Shown in pieces: positions 10,375-19,364 of a stretch of DNA of 64,000 nucleotides. Numbering within the stretch: the stretch's first letter is position 1; every line of letters begins with the position of its first letter. Both the position numbers and the translations under genes were made by a program. The DNA comes from Grimontia hollisae CIP 101886 (GTDB taxonomy: Bacteria > Pseudomonadota > Gammaproteobacteria > Enterobacterales > Vibrionaceae), in NCBI RefSeq assembly GCF_000176515.1, contig NZ_ADAQ01000011.1:558001-622000 (forward strand), read 5' to 3'. Below the pieces are notes generated by a model. The model was not told the DNA's origin, did no database searches, and saw nothing but the letters and a program-made list of their open reading frames with translations.

Positions 10375-11532
10375 TTAATCGATAACGACCAAATCGTCGC
10401 AATGTACCGCAACCGCGCCATGGGCGTAGCCCAGAATATCCTGGATCTCCTGGCTGTGCCGGCCTGCAATCGCACTCAGATCTTTGCTTGAATAGCGGCA
10501 AATACCACGTGCCAGCAACTTGCCTTTCTGGTCGCAAATACGCGCGACTGCTCCCCGGTCAAAATGGCCTTCTACACCGGTAATGCCTTTTGATAGCAAA
10601 CTGCTGTGGCGCTCAACCACTGCTTTCGCCGCGCCATCGTCAATGATGATGTTACCCGCCGGTGGGGGCCCTGCCAGAATCCAGCGTTTACGGCTCTCCA
10701 GTGGCGATTCAAGCGGCAGAAAACGGGTGCCCGCTTCTTTGCCATCCACTAAATGCTGGATCACTTCCGGACGGCTGCCTGCCGCGATAGTGACTTCAAT
10801 ACCTGCACGGCGTGCCACGTCTGCAGCCTGTAATTTTGTTGCCATCCCCCCGGTTCCCAAGCCACTCACGCTACCACCAGCCAGCTTATGCAGGGTCTCA
10901 TCAATGGTGTGGACTTCGCGGATAAGCTCCGCGTCTGGATTACTGCGTGGATCAGCAGTAAACAGACCGGGTTGGTCAGTCAGCAGCAAAAGCTTGTCGG
11001 CTTCCGCCAAAATGGCCACCAGTGCAGACAGGTTATCGTTGTCCCCCACCTTGATTTCAGCCGTCGCCACCGCATCATTTTCATTCACGACAGGAACGAT
11101 ATTATTCGCCAGCAGTGCCTGCAACATATCACGTGCATTCAGATAGCGTTCACGATCATCCAGATCTGCACGGGTCAGCAACATCTGGCCAATATGAATA
11201 CCATAAATGGCAAACATACTTTCCCATTCCTGGATAAGGCGGCTTTGTCCCACAGCAGCCAGCATCTGCTTGTTGGCGATGGTGTTGGCGAGTTCTGGAT
11301 AGTTGAGGTGTTCACGACCGGCTGCTATCGCGCCTGAAGTGACAATGATCACTTTGTGTCCCTGACGAATGAGCATGGCACACTGACGTACCAATTCAAC
11401 GAGATGGGCACGGTCGATTTTTCTGGAGCCGCCAGTCAGTACACTGGTACCGAGTTTGACGACAATGGTCTGGCGATTAGCTATATCGCTAGCACCGGAA
11501 TTGATAGATGAAACGTTTTCTTGGCCTGACAT
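10375..11532 (-). CDS. proB: Glutamate 5-kinase
   Basis: First enzyme of proline synthesis, feedback-inhibited by proline in the family. An amino-acid-kinase domain ([69 protein letters not shown]) is followed by a C-terminal PUA domain. The start is uncertain: the ATG at 11532 gives 385 residues, about 18 longer than E. coli ProB, with no clear ribosome binding site; a TTG at 11574 would add 14 more. The function is not in doubt. Confidence 0.94.
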   Translation of the reverse strand: MSGQENVSSINSGASDIANRQTIVVKLGTSVLTGGSRKIDRAHLVELVRQCAMLIRQGHKVIIVTSGAIAAGREHLNYPELANTIANKQMLAAVGQSRLIQEWESMFAIYGIHIGQMLLTRADLDDRERYLNARDMLQALLANNIVPVVNENDAVATAEIKVGDNDNLSALVAILAEADKLLLLTDQPGLFTADPRSNPDAELIREVHTIDETLHKLAGGSVSGLGTGGMATKLQAADVARRAGIEVTIAAGSRPEVIQHLVDGKEAGTRFLPLESPLESRKRWILAGPPPAGNIIIDDGAAKAVVERHSSLLSKGITGVEGHFDRGAVARICDQKGKLLARGICRYSSKDLSAIAGRHSQEIQDILGYAHGAVAVHCDDLVVID

Positions 11533-11637
11533 GACATTGACAATATAAAAGCGATTAAGCCCTTCTTTTATCAATCCCAGACCAAGATAACAAGTGATTA
11601 AAGCATCTGTTCGTGAATAATCACTGTTTCCGTTAAA

Positions 11638-12042
11638 TCAGGCTGCTGAACCCAGTTTGGGCTGTTTAAGGGAAGGTTTGGCAGTAATTTCAAGTATAAG
11701 CTCGCCTTCTACAAATTCAGTAATCTTACTGTAAAAGGCATCTAACGAGGCTTTAACTTCGTCAGAGGATTTATTAGGCACATTCACCTCTTTCCATTCG
11801 CCCTCTGTATTGAATTTGCCAAACGTGTAGACATATTCAAACCCCCCCTCTTTCGGGTTAATTTCCATCCACCATCCCCAGAACTCTCGGCTATCCGGGC
11901 TCTTTTTGGCATTGACACAAGCAGACAGACAATCGAAGAAATACCTGTCTTCCGTGCATTTATTTTGACGCAAATAAGGACCGAGCTGGGCGAAGCGCGT
12001 CAGCAATCGTCCATGAGAAAGCGTTTTGGTTTCGTCGGTCAT
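11638..12042 (-). CDS. crl: Sigma factor-binding protein Crl
   Basis: Crl binds the stationary-phase sigma factor RpoS and helps it join core RNA polymerase. The recognisable core is RFAQLGPYLR, CTEDRYFFDCLSACVN and SREFWGWWMEI, closely matching E. coli Crl. The ATG at 12042 is chosen over the upstream 12090 start because AGGGAG lies 6 nt before it; this gives 134 residues (E. coli 133). As in E. coli it neighbours proBA and frsA-gpt. E. coli has phoE between crl and proB; no porin gene is present here. Confidence 0.92.
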   Translation of the reverse strand: MTDETKTLSHGRLLTRFAQLGPYLRQNKCTEDRYFFDCLSACVNAKKSPDSREFWGWWMEINPKEGGFEYVYTFGKFNTEGEWKEVNVPNKSSDEVKASLDAFYSKITEFVEGELILEITAKPSLKQPKLGSAA

Positions 12043-12249
12043 AGCAAGCTCCCTGAGACGAGATTCAATCGGTTTTTTATCAATCAACATTGCTGACTAA
12101 CCCGGCGCTCTATCCTAAAGCCCCTGTTTTATTATGAGTTTATTAGCCAGTAAACACTGTTTGTATAACATGCAACCGTTGCAATTTCGTCCTGATGCAT
12201 GGCGCTTTCGCGATTTTTACCCAGAATCTGGACATTAAGGAGATCTAAA

Positions 12250-13503
12250 TCACAATGTTTCCTTAAACCATTTCACTGCTTCTAACATGATTCTGTGATA
12301 CCCATCATGAAGTGGTTTGTTCGGTAGGGTCTTCGCCTTTCCACCCTGGCTGTAAAGTGCCGCCAGTTGATTATCTGATTCAGGACAAACCGGGTCTCCT
12401 TCCAGGCTCATCGCCAGAATTGGCACTTTCGTTTTACGTCCTGCCAATAGCCCCTGGTTTTTCAGTGACAGTGCTTGCAGTTGAGTCAAAAATGATGTCG
12501 ACGCCTGCATTTTCCCCATCCGTGATACCATGGTATCCAGATACATTGGCGGAATACGGTTGAGACGCTGCGTATCGCTTAACATCGCGTGCAACACGCC
12601 ACCAATAGAGACACAGGATTTCACCCGGTTCTGCTCGACAAATGCCATTCTAACGGCCGCATTACCACCAAATCTGACGCCCATGCACCCCACACGGTGA
12701 TGATCTACCCAGGGCACAGAGGAAAGCTCGTTTAACATCGCCTGATGTAATCTACTGGTGTCTTGCGTCAACGCCCAATGACTGCTTCTGCCAACAGATG
12801 GCATATCTAGCGTCAACATCGCTATATTGGCAGGGGCAAAGTAGGTTTCAAAGATCCGGCACATATCAGTCTGTAGTGCATCCAGACCACCACTGATGAT
12901 CACCGTAGGCAACGGGGCATCTGTGTGTGGTAAATAGAGAAAGCCCTCCAAGGCACGTCCATCCACTTGTGTTACCAGGCTTTTGACTTTAAACGGGGAT
13001 TTTTCAATTGCCGCGTGGAACGCTTTGTTTGCCAACACTTCAGCCTGTAAAGACAAGGGATCACCTTTCAAGTGAGGGTAAGCAGCAATGCTGAAGTAAG
13101 TACAGGCGCGATACCAGTGTTCAACGGCCTCTATCCGGTTGCCCTTTTCTTCACACCCAACCGCACACTTTTGATGCACCATCCCAGCCTGAGTCCATTC
13201 ATAAGACCAATTTCCCGGACGATACCCCACCACCGTGTCCAACAAGGCTTCGCTGCTGCGGTTGTTGGGAGAACCGGCAATACGTGCCAGCAAAGCTTCC
13301 ATTTCAAGGGGGTCGACGCCTTGCCATATCCATTGCGGACGTCGAAGAATACGATACCAGTTGCTGTGGCTGTCGCCATCAATAGCATTGTGCAAACCGT
13401 TTCGGGGCTGGTTAACTGAACCTACAATGGTTGATGTTTCTTTGGCGTGTTTATGCTGTTTGAAGAGCTTAATTGAAAGGTTTTCGGATTCGGCTGCGTT
13501 CAC
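12250..13503 (-). CDS. frsA: FrsA alpha/beta-hydrolase (fermentation-respiration switch protein)
   Basis: FrsA family (UPF0255). In E. coli and Vibrio vulnificus it has been linked to dephosphorylated IIA-Glc and to the balance of fermentation and respiration; its true enzymatic activity has been debated. The N-terminal part ends in a helical cap; the alpha/beta-hydrolase core contains LPTVIISGGLDALQTDM, the GVRFGGNAAVRMA elbow and a terminal His region (HDGYHRIMLEAVKWF). The elbow reads G-x-R-F-G-G rather than G-x-S-x-G. GTG start at 13503, with AAGGAG just upstream; 417 residues (E. coli 414). Confidence 0.93.
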   Translation of the reverse strand: MNAAESENLSIKLFKQHKHAKETSTIVGSVNQPRNGLHNAIDGDSHSNWYRILRRPQWIWQGVDPLEMEALLARIAGSPNNRSSEALLDTVVGYRPGNWSYEWTQAGMVHQKCAVGCEEKGNRIEAVEHWYRACTYFSIAAYPHLKGDPLSLQAEVLANKAFHAAIEKSPFKVKSLVTQVDGRALEGFLYLPHTDAPLPTVIISGGLDALQTDMCRIFETYFAPANIAMLTLDMPSVGRSSHWALTQDTSRLHQAMLNELSSVPWVDHHRVGCMGVRFGGNAAVRMAFVEQNRVKSCVSIGGVLHAMLSDTQRLNRIPPMYLDTMVSRMGKMQASTSFLTQLQALSLKNQGLLAGRKTKVPILAMSLEGDPVCPESDNQLAALYSQGGKAKTLPNKPLHDGYHRIMLEAVKWFKETL

Positions 13504-13596
13504 AGAACCTCTCCTTGTTGTAAAGTCTAGACCCGATTTAGTGTATATGATGAAACCCAGAAAACCACGTTCTTCACTGAAATCAAAGTCTGCAAA

Positions 13597-13622
13597 AAAA
13601 AGCCCCATCAGGGGCTTTTCTT
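13597..13622. terminator. Bidirectional terminator between gpt and frsA
   Basis: AAAAGCCCC / GGGGCTTTT stem with a 4-nt loop. On the - strand, the gpt direction, it is followed by a run of T's; it lies 14 bp past the gpt stop and upstream of the frsA start. Confidence 0.85.
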
Positions 13623-13635
13623 CGACAATGTCATA

Positions 13636-14094
13636 CTAACGCTTGGCAATAGGGTCAACATAGGTGACAGCCATATCCCAAGGTTGTTCAATCCAGCAGT
13701 CCTGAGCGATATCAACAATGTAATCATCAACAAGGTGTTTACCTGCAGGCTTTGCACACACGGTCACGAATTTCGCTTTCGGGTACATTTGGCGGATAGC
13801 TTCCGCTGTGCCACCTGTATCCACTAAATCGTCAACAATCAGAAAACCTTCGCCATCACCTTCTGCTTTTTTTAGAACTTGCATATCACGCTGGTGATTA
13901 TGGTCATAGCTAGAGATACATACAGTGTCAACATACCGAATACCCAGTTCACGCGCCAGAATCGCTGAAGGAACCAGACCACCACGGCTTACCGCGATAA
14001 TGCCTTTCCACTGCTCTGCCGGAAGCAGTTTTTCAGCCAGTTGACGGGTGTACATTTGCATGTTGTCCCAGGTGATAACAAACTTGTTGCTCAT
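13636..14094 (-). CDS. gpt: Xanthine-guanine phosphoribosyltransferase
   Basis: Salvages guanine, xanthine and, less well, hypoxanthine by adding phosphoribose from PRPP. The 152-residue product from the ATG at 14094 has the same length as E. coli Gpt and begins [13 protein letters not shown]. The PRPP loop is [24 protein letters not shown] and EQPWDM are family signatures. The neighbouring permease upstream on the same strand imports purine bases, so the pair forms an uptake-and-salvage unit. Confidence 0.96.
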   Translation of the reverse strand: MSNKFVITWDNMQMYTRQLAEKLLPAEQWKGIIAVSRGGLVPSAILARELGIRYVDTVCISSYDHNHQRDMQVLKKAEGDGEGFLIVDDLVDTGGTAEAIRQMYPKAKFVTVCAKPAGKHLVDDYIVDIAQDCWIEQPWDMAVTYVDPIAKR

Positions 14095-14159
14095 TTTAAA
14101 AAACCTCAGGCGATGGACGCCAAATTTAACGCACTCAAAAGATTGCGGCGTATTTTGTC

Positions 14160-15446
14160 TTACATAACGAATTTCAGCAAGAACAGTGCGGCCAGAACCC
14201 AAATACTGATAGGTATATCACGTCCTTTGCCACTGAATGCCTTGATAGCGCAGTAGGAGATAAAGCCCAGACCAATACCATGAGCAATGGAGTACGTCAG
14301 TGGCATCAGCAAACACACCACGACCACAGGTGCTGCTTCTGTCAGATCACGCCAGTTAACGCTGACAAGACCTGACATCATCAGGATGGCAACATAGAAC
14401 AAAGCACCGGCTGTCGCGTAAGCCGGTACCATACCAGCCAGTGGCGAGAAGAACAGAGCCAGCATGAACATTACGCCTACGGTCACCGCAGTCAGGCCTG
14501 TACGACCACCAGCAGCAACCCCCGACACACTCTCGATGTATGAGGTCGTATTTGACGTACCCAGAACTGCCCCCACAGTTGTCGCTGTACTGTCAGCAAG
14601 TAATGCACGGTTCAGGCGTGGCAGTTTGCCATCCTTGTCCAAAAGCTCAGCTTTTTGTGCCACTCCCACCAAGGTGCCGGCAGTGTCAAACAAATCAACA
14701 AACAAAAATGCAAAGACGATAGAAATCAAGCCCACTTCCATGGCACCGGCGAAATCCAGTTGCATAAATGTTGGCGCAAGGCTTGGCGGGGCAGACATGA
14801 TCCCTCCATATTGCACATCGCCAAACAACACCCCCAGCGCAGTTACGATAAGGATGGCAATCATCACTGCACCTTTTATTCCTCTGTTAACCAGGCCAAT
14901 GGTCAGGAAGAACCCCAGTGCTGCCATTGCAGGACCAAAAGAAGACAAATCGCCCATCGAAACCAAAGTTGCAGAGTGGTCTACCACAATACCGGCATTT
15001 TGTAGGGCAATCAGTGCCAGAAACATGCCGATACCGGCAGAAATACCGGTACGCAGGGACAATGGGATGGAGTGAATGATCCATTCACGGACTTTAAACA
15101 GGCTCAGCGCAACAAAGCAAAGACCAGACAGGAATACCGCAGCCAGAGCAACCTGCCAAGAGTACCCCATCTGGAATACCACGGTATAGGTAAAGAAGGC
15201 ATTCAGCCCCATTCCTGGTGCCTGGGCCACCGGGTAATTCGCCACCAGACCCATGATGAAACAGCCAATAGCTGCAGCCAAACAGGTTGCAACAAAAACT
15301 GCACCGCGATCCATGCCAGTTTCTGACAGAATAGCCGGGTTAACAAAAATGATATAAGCCATGGTCAGGAATGTGGTAAATCCCGCAATGACTTCAGTTC
15401 TGATATCTGTACCTTGCTCTTTCAGTTTAAAAAGACGCTCAAGCAT
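14160..15446 (-). CDS. NCS2 (AzgA-type) purine base permease
   Basis: Proton-coupled nucleobase transporter of the AzgA branch of NCS2, which in E. coli holds the adenine carriers PurP/YicO and the guanine-hypoxanthine carriers GhxP/GhxQ. The 428-residue protein is hydrophobic with some 12 or more helices. Signatures include [31 protein letters not shown], the [13 protein letters not shown] motif and [22 protein letters not shown]. Exact substrate cannot be read from sequence; its place next to gpt favours guanine/hypoxanthine/xanthine. Two PurR-type operators lie just upstream. Confidence 0.9.
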   Translation of the reverse strand: MLERLFKLKEQGTDIRTEVIAGFTTFLTMAYIIFVNPAILSETGMDRGAVFVATCLAAAIGCFIMGLVANYPVAQAPGMGLNAFFTYTVVFQMGYSWQVALAAVFLSGLCFVALSLFKVREWIIHSIPLSLRTGISAGIGMFLALIALQNAGIVVDHSATLVSMGDLSSFGPAMAALGFFLTIGLVNRGIKGAVMIAILIVTALGVLFGDVQYGGIMSAPPSLAPTFMQLDFAGAMEVGLISIVFAFLFVDLFDTAGTLVGVAQKAELLDKDGKLPRLNRALLADSTATTVGAVLGTSNTTSYIESVSGVAAGGRTGLTAVTVGVMFMLALFFSPLAGMVPAYATAGALFYVAILMMSGLVSVNWRDLTEAAPVVVVCLLMPLTYSIAHGIGLGFISYCAIKAFSGKGRDIPISIWVLAALFLLKFVM

Positions 15447-15483
15447 GGCTTTCGGTTCCTTGGGAAGTGTGTGTGGGTTGCTT

Positions 15484-15512
15484 ACGCAATCGTTTGTCGT
15501 AAACGTTTGCGT
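15484..15512 (-). promoter_or_regulatory. Double PurR operator of the purine permease
   Basis: Two 16-bp sites overlap by 3 bp: ACGCAATCGTTTGTCG (15484-15499) and TCGTAAACGTTTGCGT (15497-15512). Both match the E. coli PurR box ACGCAAACGTTTGCGT at 12 or more positions, including the central CGTTT. They start about 38 bp upstream of the permease ATG. Sites seen directly; repression by PurR with hypoxanthine or guanine is inferred. Confidence 0.72.
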
Positions 15513-15827
15513 AAAAATTTGACGCGAATATTACCCGCCACATAACAAAATTTCCAGCGCGAATAGCTGTGTAAGATCTTCAAATAATGGCGAATAGGCC
15601 GGAATCACGCTACTTCTACCTCCTGTTGCGTTTTCCTACCATGATAGATCCAGTCAACGGTAAGTAACTGTGTCGTGCAAATTCTGGGAGATAAATAAAA
15701 AACGACGCTGAAAAAGGGGGAGGCACATAGTATTTCACCAAGTGAGAGGCAAAAAACGCCACGCTCAACATGGCACAAAATACAAGCCACATTTCCAAAC
15801 AGCAGTCAAAGCATTTATTAAAACAAG

Positions 15828-15862
15828 AAATTCTCTTGGGTACGAAGCGCCCAAGAGAAATC
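15828..15862 (-). terminator. Hairpin terminator after the candidate microprotein gene
   Basis: TCTCTTGGG and CCCAAGAGA form a perfect 9-bp stem around a loop of about 9 nt. Read on the - strand it is followed by ATTTCTTGTTTT. It lies just past the stop codon of the 31-codon frame. Confidence 0.65.
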
Positions 15863-15873
15863 AAACGTCGTGA

Positions 15874-15969
15874 TTACTTACGCTTGTATCCGAACGTAGC
15901 CGGATAACGAAAATTTGTGGTGTACACAGAGCCACGATTCCAGTAGCGGCTCGCAGAACGACCTTTCAT
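15874..15969 (-). CDS. Candidate 31-residue basic, aromatic-rich microprotein
   Basis: Not recognised. The peptide begins MKGRSASRYWNRG and ends TFGYKRK. It has 8 basic residues, no acidic ones, and 7 aromatic residues in 31. Reasons to take it as real: a TTGAGG element lies 9 nt before the ATG, a well-spaced promoter sits about 150 bp upstream, and a hairpin terminator follows the stop. An in-frame ATG at 16080 would give 68 residues but has a poorer ribosome site. The composition recalls small RNA- or ribosome-associated peptides, but this is only an impression; no function is claimed. Confidence 0.5.
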   Translation of the reverse strand: MKGRSASRYWNRGSVYTTNFRYPATFGYKRK

Positions 15970-16116
15970 CAATCTATACCTCAAAAAGTTCGAAAAGGAT
16001 GCAGCTTCGTTAAAAGCTCGGTTCCGTGGAGACGAACATATTTCGGGCTTATCCATAAACCAATGAAAGCGCACAACCATGTCTCAGACGGGTCGCCCAT
16101 TTCTGAAGACGGCGGA

Positions 16117-16145
16117 ATAATACCCAAAGCGTTATTTAATTACAA
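16117..16145 (-). promoter_or_regulatory. Putative sigma-70 promoter for the microprotein unit
   Basis: On the - strand TTGTAA (16145-16140) and TATTAT (16122-16117) are separated by exactly 17 nt. The start would be near 16110, giving an RNA of roughly 280 nt that ends at the 15828-15862 hairpin. Confidence 0.5.
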
Positions 16146-16395
16146 TATTACTGGCGATAAATACAGCAATCGTTCGAATTAAGCCCTTAACCTGTAATTA
16201 AATTACCAACTTTCATTAATTTGAAAAATATTACTGCACCAAGTAACAAGCCTAGTCACAGTCCGACACCACCTCCTCTTTGAAGAAGCACGATAAAGTG
16301 CCCTCGGCCAGTCTAATATGTAGCCCCCAGCTCCTAACCAGAAGGATGCGTTCAACTAAGCATACTTTTACGTCACAAGTTCTGGTAATTTAACA

Positions 16396-16413
16396 GCATG
16401 CAATATTGCATGC
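16396..16413 (+). repeat. Perfect 18-bp palindrome before pepD
   Basis: GCATGCAATATTGCATGC is a perfect palindrome, followed directly by CTTTTTATT on the + strand. It could be an intrinsic terminator/attenuator or a protein-binding site; it ends 31 bp before the pepD start. Confidence 0.55.
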
Positions 16414-16444
16414 CTTTTTATTCCTCGTTTTCTGGAGAAAGCCT

Positions 16445-17905
16445 GTGTCAGAAATCAGCCAACTATCGCCACAACCTGTGTGGCAATTTTTCGATAAGAT
16501 TTGTTCTATCCCCCATCCTTCCAAGCACGAAGAGCAACTGGCACAATACATCGTTGACTGGGCCACTGAGCAAGGTCTTGCTGTTTGTCGTGACGCGGTT
16601 GGCAACGTCATCATTAAAAAGCCAGCAACAGAGGGAATGGAAAACCGTAAAGGAGTCGTACTTCAGGCGCACATCGATATGGTGCCGCAGAAAAACGAAA
16701 ATACCGAGCACGATTTCACTACCGATCCTATCCGTCCTTACATTGATGGCGACTGGGTCACAGCAGACGGCACCACACTGGGGGCGGATAACGGCATAGG
16801 CATGGCAACCTGCCTGGCCGTACTGGCCGCTAACGACATCGAACATGGCCCACTGGAAGTGCTGCTGACCATTGATGAAGAAGCTGGCATGACCGGTGCA
16901 TTTGGCCTGAAAGAAGGTTGGCTGGAAGGCGAGATTCTCCTGAACACCGACTCCGAACAGGAAGGCGAAATCTACATGGGTTGTGCCGGTGGTGTCGATG
17001 CTTCAATCACCTTTTCACTGGAGCGCGAAATTCTGGGCGCTGGATACGTGGGCAAAACCCTGCAAATCAAAGGCCTGAAGGGTGGACACTCGGGTTGCGA
17101 TATTCACACAGGCCGTGCCAATGCCAACAAACTGCTGGGCCGTTTCTTGGCTGGTCACGCAGAAGAGTTGGGCCTTCGTGTGTTCTCAATTCGTGGAGGC
17201 ACACTGCGCAATGCCATCCCACGTGAAGCTTTTGCTCACCTTGCCGTTCCAGCAGCGAATAAAGAAAAGCTTGCCAACCTGTTCAGTCATTTCGAATCTT
17301 TGCTAAAAGAAGAACTGAGTGCAATTGAAACCTCGATCGAACTCTCTGTGCTTGATGCAGACTTAGAGCAACAAGTACTGAAGCCAGAGGTTCAACGCCG
17401 TATCATTGCAACTATCAATGCCTGCCCAAACGGCGTAGTCCGCATGAGTGACGATATTGAAGGTGTAGTGGAAACGTCACTCAACCTTGGGGTTATCACC
17501 ACAGAAGCCGATCAGATGACCTTGCTTTGCCTTATCCGCTCACTGGCAGACAGTGGTCGCAGCTATGTGGAAAGCATGTTGGAATCGTTAGGTGAACTGG
17601 CTGGCGCTGATGTGACGTTCTCCGGTGCATACCCGGGCTGGAAGCCGAACCCTGATTCTGAAATCATGCATGTGTTCAGAAAAACCTATGAAAAGATTTA
17701 CGGCCGGATCCCTAACATCATGGTGATCCATGCAGGACTTGAATGTGGCCTGTTTAAAGAACCCTATCCGAACATGGATATGATCTCTTTCGGCCCAACC
17801 ATCAAGTTCCCACACTCGCCGGATGAAAAGGTGGACATTGCCACAGTTGGCCTGTTCTGGGAGCAGATGATTGCCATTCTGAAAGCGATTCCGGAAAAAG
17901 CGTGA
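16445..17905 (+). CDS. pepD: Aminoacyl-histidine dipeptidase (peptidase D)
   Basis: Cytosolic M20-family zinc dipeptidase with broad specificity, including Xaa-His dipeptides. Started at the GTG at 16445, which has GGAGA nearby, the product begins VSEISQLSPQPVW and is 486 residues (E. coli 485). Metal-site signatures are LQAHIDMVPQ, GTTLGADNGIGMA, TIDEEAGMTGAFGL and HAGLECGLF. An extension to an ATG at 16406 would run through the T-tract and is unlikely. In E. coli pepD also lies beside gpt. Convergent with dinB. Confidence 0.95.
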   Translation: MSEISQLSPQPVWQFFDKICSIPHPSKHEEQLAQYIVDWATEQGLAVCRDAVGNVIIKKPATEGMENRKGVVLQAHIDMVPQKNENTEHDFTTDPIRPYIDGDWVTADGTTLGADNGIGMATCLAVLAANDIEHGPLEVLLTIDEEAGMTGAFGLKEGWLEGEILLNTDSEQEGEIYMGCAGGVDASITFSLEREILGAGYVGKTLQIKGLKGGHSGCDIHTGRANANKLLGRFLAGHAEELGLRVFSIRGGTLRNAIPREAFAHLAVPAANKEKLANLFSHFESLLKEELSAIETSIELSVLDADLEQQVLKPEVQRRIIATINACPNGVVRMSDDIEGVVETSLNLGVITTEADQMTLLCLIRSLADSGRSYVESMLESLGELAGADVTFSGAYPGWKPNPDSEIMHVFRKTYEKIYGRIPNIMVIHAGLECGLFKEPYPNMDMISFGPTIKFPHSPDEKVDIATVGLFWEQMIAILKAIPEKA

Positions 17906-17910
17906 TATCA

Positions 17911-17936
17911 GTAAGAGCGCCAGCTGGCGCTCTTAC
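17911..17936. terminator. Bidirectional terminator between pepD and dinB
   Basis: A 26-bp perfect palindrome with arms GTAAGAGCGCCAG / CTGGCGCTCTTAC, followed by TTTATC on the + strand. It sits 5 bp after the stop of pepD and 5 bp past the stop of dinB. Confidence 0.85.
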
Positions 17937-17941
17937 TTTAT

Positions 17942-19000
17942 CTACCATTCAAAACTGAGCTGGGATGGCTTGTCCTTCTCTTCCGACTTCAGCCCGACAG
18001 AGAGGCCAATCAACCGGATTCCCCGCCCTTGCTGCCGTGCTAATGCTTCCCGCAACAACACCGGGAACATGGCATTGTCATAACGCCATTGGCGGTGTTC
18101 CACAGTCGTTTGCTGGAAGTCCGAAAACTTAAGTTTCACGCCCTGCCGGGCTATCTCCATATTGGGTGATACCCGTTTTAACCTGGCTTCTAATTCCCCA
18201 AACAGTGAAACCATCACTTCAAGGCACTCATCCTCTGTCTGGAGATCTTCGGGCAGTGTACGTTCAACACCGAGAGATTTCCTAACCCGTTCAGTTTCAA
18301 TATCTCTGTCATCGATACCATGGCAACGTTTCCAGAGCGTCTGTCCAAACTTCCCAAACCGTTGTAGCAAAACATGTTTGTCAAACCGCTGAACATCTTC
18401 ACCCCTGTATAACCCTAACTGATGAAGTTTGCCAAGCGTCACCTTACCCACCCCAGGGATTTTCTCCAGTGGCAAGGTTTTGACAAACGCATCAACCTCA
18501 TCCGGTGTCACCACATATATACCGTCGGGTTTATTCAGATCAGAGGCAACCTTTGCCACAAACTTCACGGGGGCAATGCCTGCCGAGGCTGTCAGACCAA
18601 GCTCTTCACGGATAGCCCGCCGAATGTCTTCAGCAATCATCGTGGCAGAACCTTTGAACAGTGAGCAGTCACTGACATCCAGGTAAGCTTCATCCAGGGA
18701 AAGGGGTTCAATTTTGTCGGTGTAGCGCTCAAGAATAGCGCGGATTTGGCCCGAAACGCGTTTATATTTGCCCATGTCACCGCTGATCACTGTCAGCTTT
18801 GGGCAGAGCTTCAACGCATGGGCAGTTGCCATGGCCGAGCGGACACCAAACTCGCGGGCAATATAATTACAGGTCGAGATCACGCCTCGACGCTTTTCAG
18901 ACCCGCCAACAGCAAAAGGGATATGGCGCAATGCAGGGCTATCACGCATCTCCACTGCGGCAAAAAAGCAATCCATGTCAATGTGGATTATCTTTTTCAT
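17942..19000 (-). CDS. dinB: DNA polymerase IV (Y family)
   Basis: Error-prone translesion polymerase induced by DNA damage. The start at 19000 gives [20 protein letters not shown], matching the E. coli N-terminus, and 352 residues; an upstream start at 19018 is less likely. Catalytic signatures are DMDCFFA and [11 protein letters not shown] (two-metal acidic residues). [10 protein letters not shown] is the helix-hairpin-helix of the thumb region. The extreme C-terminus QLSFEW fits a beta-clamp binding motif. A LexA box overlaps its promoter. Confidence 0.96.
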   Translation of the reverse strand: MKKIIHIDMDCFFAAVEMRDSPALRHIPFAVGGSEKRRGVISTCNYIAREFGVRSAMATAHALKLCPKLTVISGDMGKYKRVSGQIRAILERYTDKIEPLSLDEAYLDVSDCSLFKGSATMIAEDIRRAIREELGLTASAGIAPVKFVAKVASDLNKPDGIYVVTPDEVDAFVKTLPLEKIPGVGKVTLGKLHQLGLYRGEDVQRFDKHVLLQRFGKFGQTLWKRCHGIDDRDIETERVRKSLGVERTLPEDLQTEDECLEVMVSLFGELEARLKRVSPNMEIARQGVKLKFSDFQQTTVEHRQWRYDNAMFPVLLREALARQQGRGIRLIGLSVGLKSEEKDKPSQLSFEW

Positions 19001-19023
19001 AAACTCGTTCACATACATAAATA

Positions 19024-19039
19024 CTGTTTATATATACAG
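19024..19039 (-). promoter_or_regulatory. LexA (SOS) operator of dinB
   Basis: CTGTTTATATATACAG has the CTGT-N8-ACAG form and differs from the E. coli consensus CTGTATATATATACAG at one base. It covers the -10 region of the dinB promoter, 24 bp ahead of the start codon. Confidence 0.9.
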
Positions 19040-19058
19040 CACACGTATGGCATGTCAA
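19031..19058 (-). promoter_or_regulatory. Promoter of dinB
   Basis: On the - strand a perfect -35 TTGACA (19058-19053) is followed after 16 nt by TATATA (19036-19031). The LexA box overlaps the -10, as expected for an SOS gene. Confidence 0.7.
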
Positions 19059-19087
19059 CGTCTTCATGAACAAAGGCTGGATACAAA

Positions 19088-19110
19088 AAGACCAGTCAGA
19101 GACTGGCCTT
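19088..19110 (-). terminator. Terminator after nqrM
   Basis: Stem AAGGCCAGTC / GACTGGTCTT on the - strand, 3-nt loop, then TTTTGTAT. It ends the nqr-apbE-nqrM transcripts shortly before the dinB promoter. Confidence 0.8.
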
Positions 19111-19132
19111 CAGGTAATAAATACAAGCAAAA

Positions 19133-19354
19133 TCAGACGATTTGGTTGTTTTTCCACTCTTGCATTTTTGCCGCACGCGCTTCGCGTTTTTTGCGTGCAT
19201 CACATGGCTCTGGACAATCACACTCTTTTTCGATACCGATTGAACCCAGTCCCCCACAGCTGCCGCTAATGGTTTTTCGCTGAACAATAAAGCCAATTGC
19301 CATACCGGCAATCACAAGCATGAATACTGCAAACGTAATCAGATACACAGACAT
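19133..19354 (-). CDS. nqrM: Na+-NQR maturation protein NqrM
   Basis: Small membrane protein (73 residues, DUF539) needed to assemble the iron site of Na+-NQR in Vibrio. One N-terminal helix (about 4-24) precedes a cysteine motif SCGGLGSIGIEKECDCPEPC with four cysteines, then a basic tail (ARKKREARAAKMQEWK). AAGGG lies 7 nt ahead of the ATG. Directly downstream of apbE, so both maturation factors follow the structural operon. Confidence 0.95.
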   Translation of the reverse strand: MSVYLITFAVFMLVIAGMAIGFIVQRKTISGSCGGLGSIGIEKECDCPEPCDARKKREARAAKMQEWKNNQIV

Positions 19355-19364
19355 CTTATTACCC

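Larger units (their letters stand above)
15447..16444. other. 1-kb intergenic region between permease and pepD
   Basis: No long gene is present. It holds, in order, the double PurR operator, a hairpin terminator at 15828-15862, a candidate 31-codon gene at 15874-15969 on the - strand, its putative promoter at 16117-16145, and an 18-bp perfect palindrome at 16396-16413 just before pepD. The stretch 16150-16390 shows no feature that can be named. Confidence 0.6.

Noticed and set aside
12165-12190. A palindrome ATGCAACCGTTGCAAT between frsA and crl
   Set aside because: It looks a little like a PurR box but lacks the CGTTT core in register; no regulator is claimed.
15616-15864. An 82-codon open frame on the - strand next to the microprotein gene
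   Set aside because: It begins within the terminator hairpin, has no good ribosome site, and the sequence does not look like a conserved protein.
15874-16080. A 68-residue form of the microprotein starting at 16080
   Set aside because: The start has a weak ribosome site and the 31-codon form has a better one; cannot be excluded without expression data.
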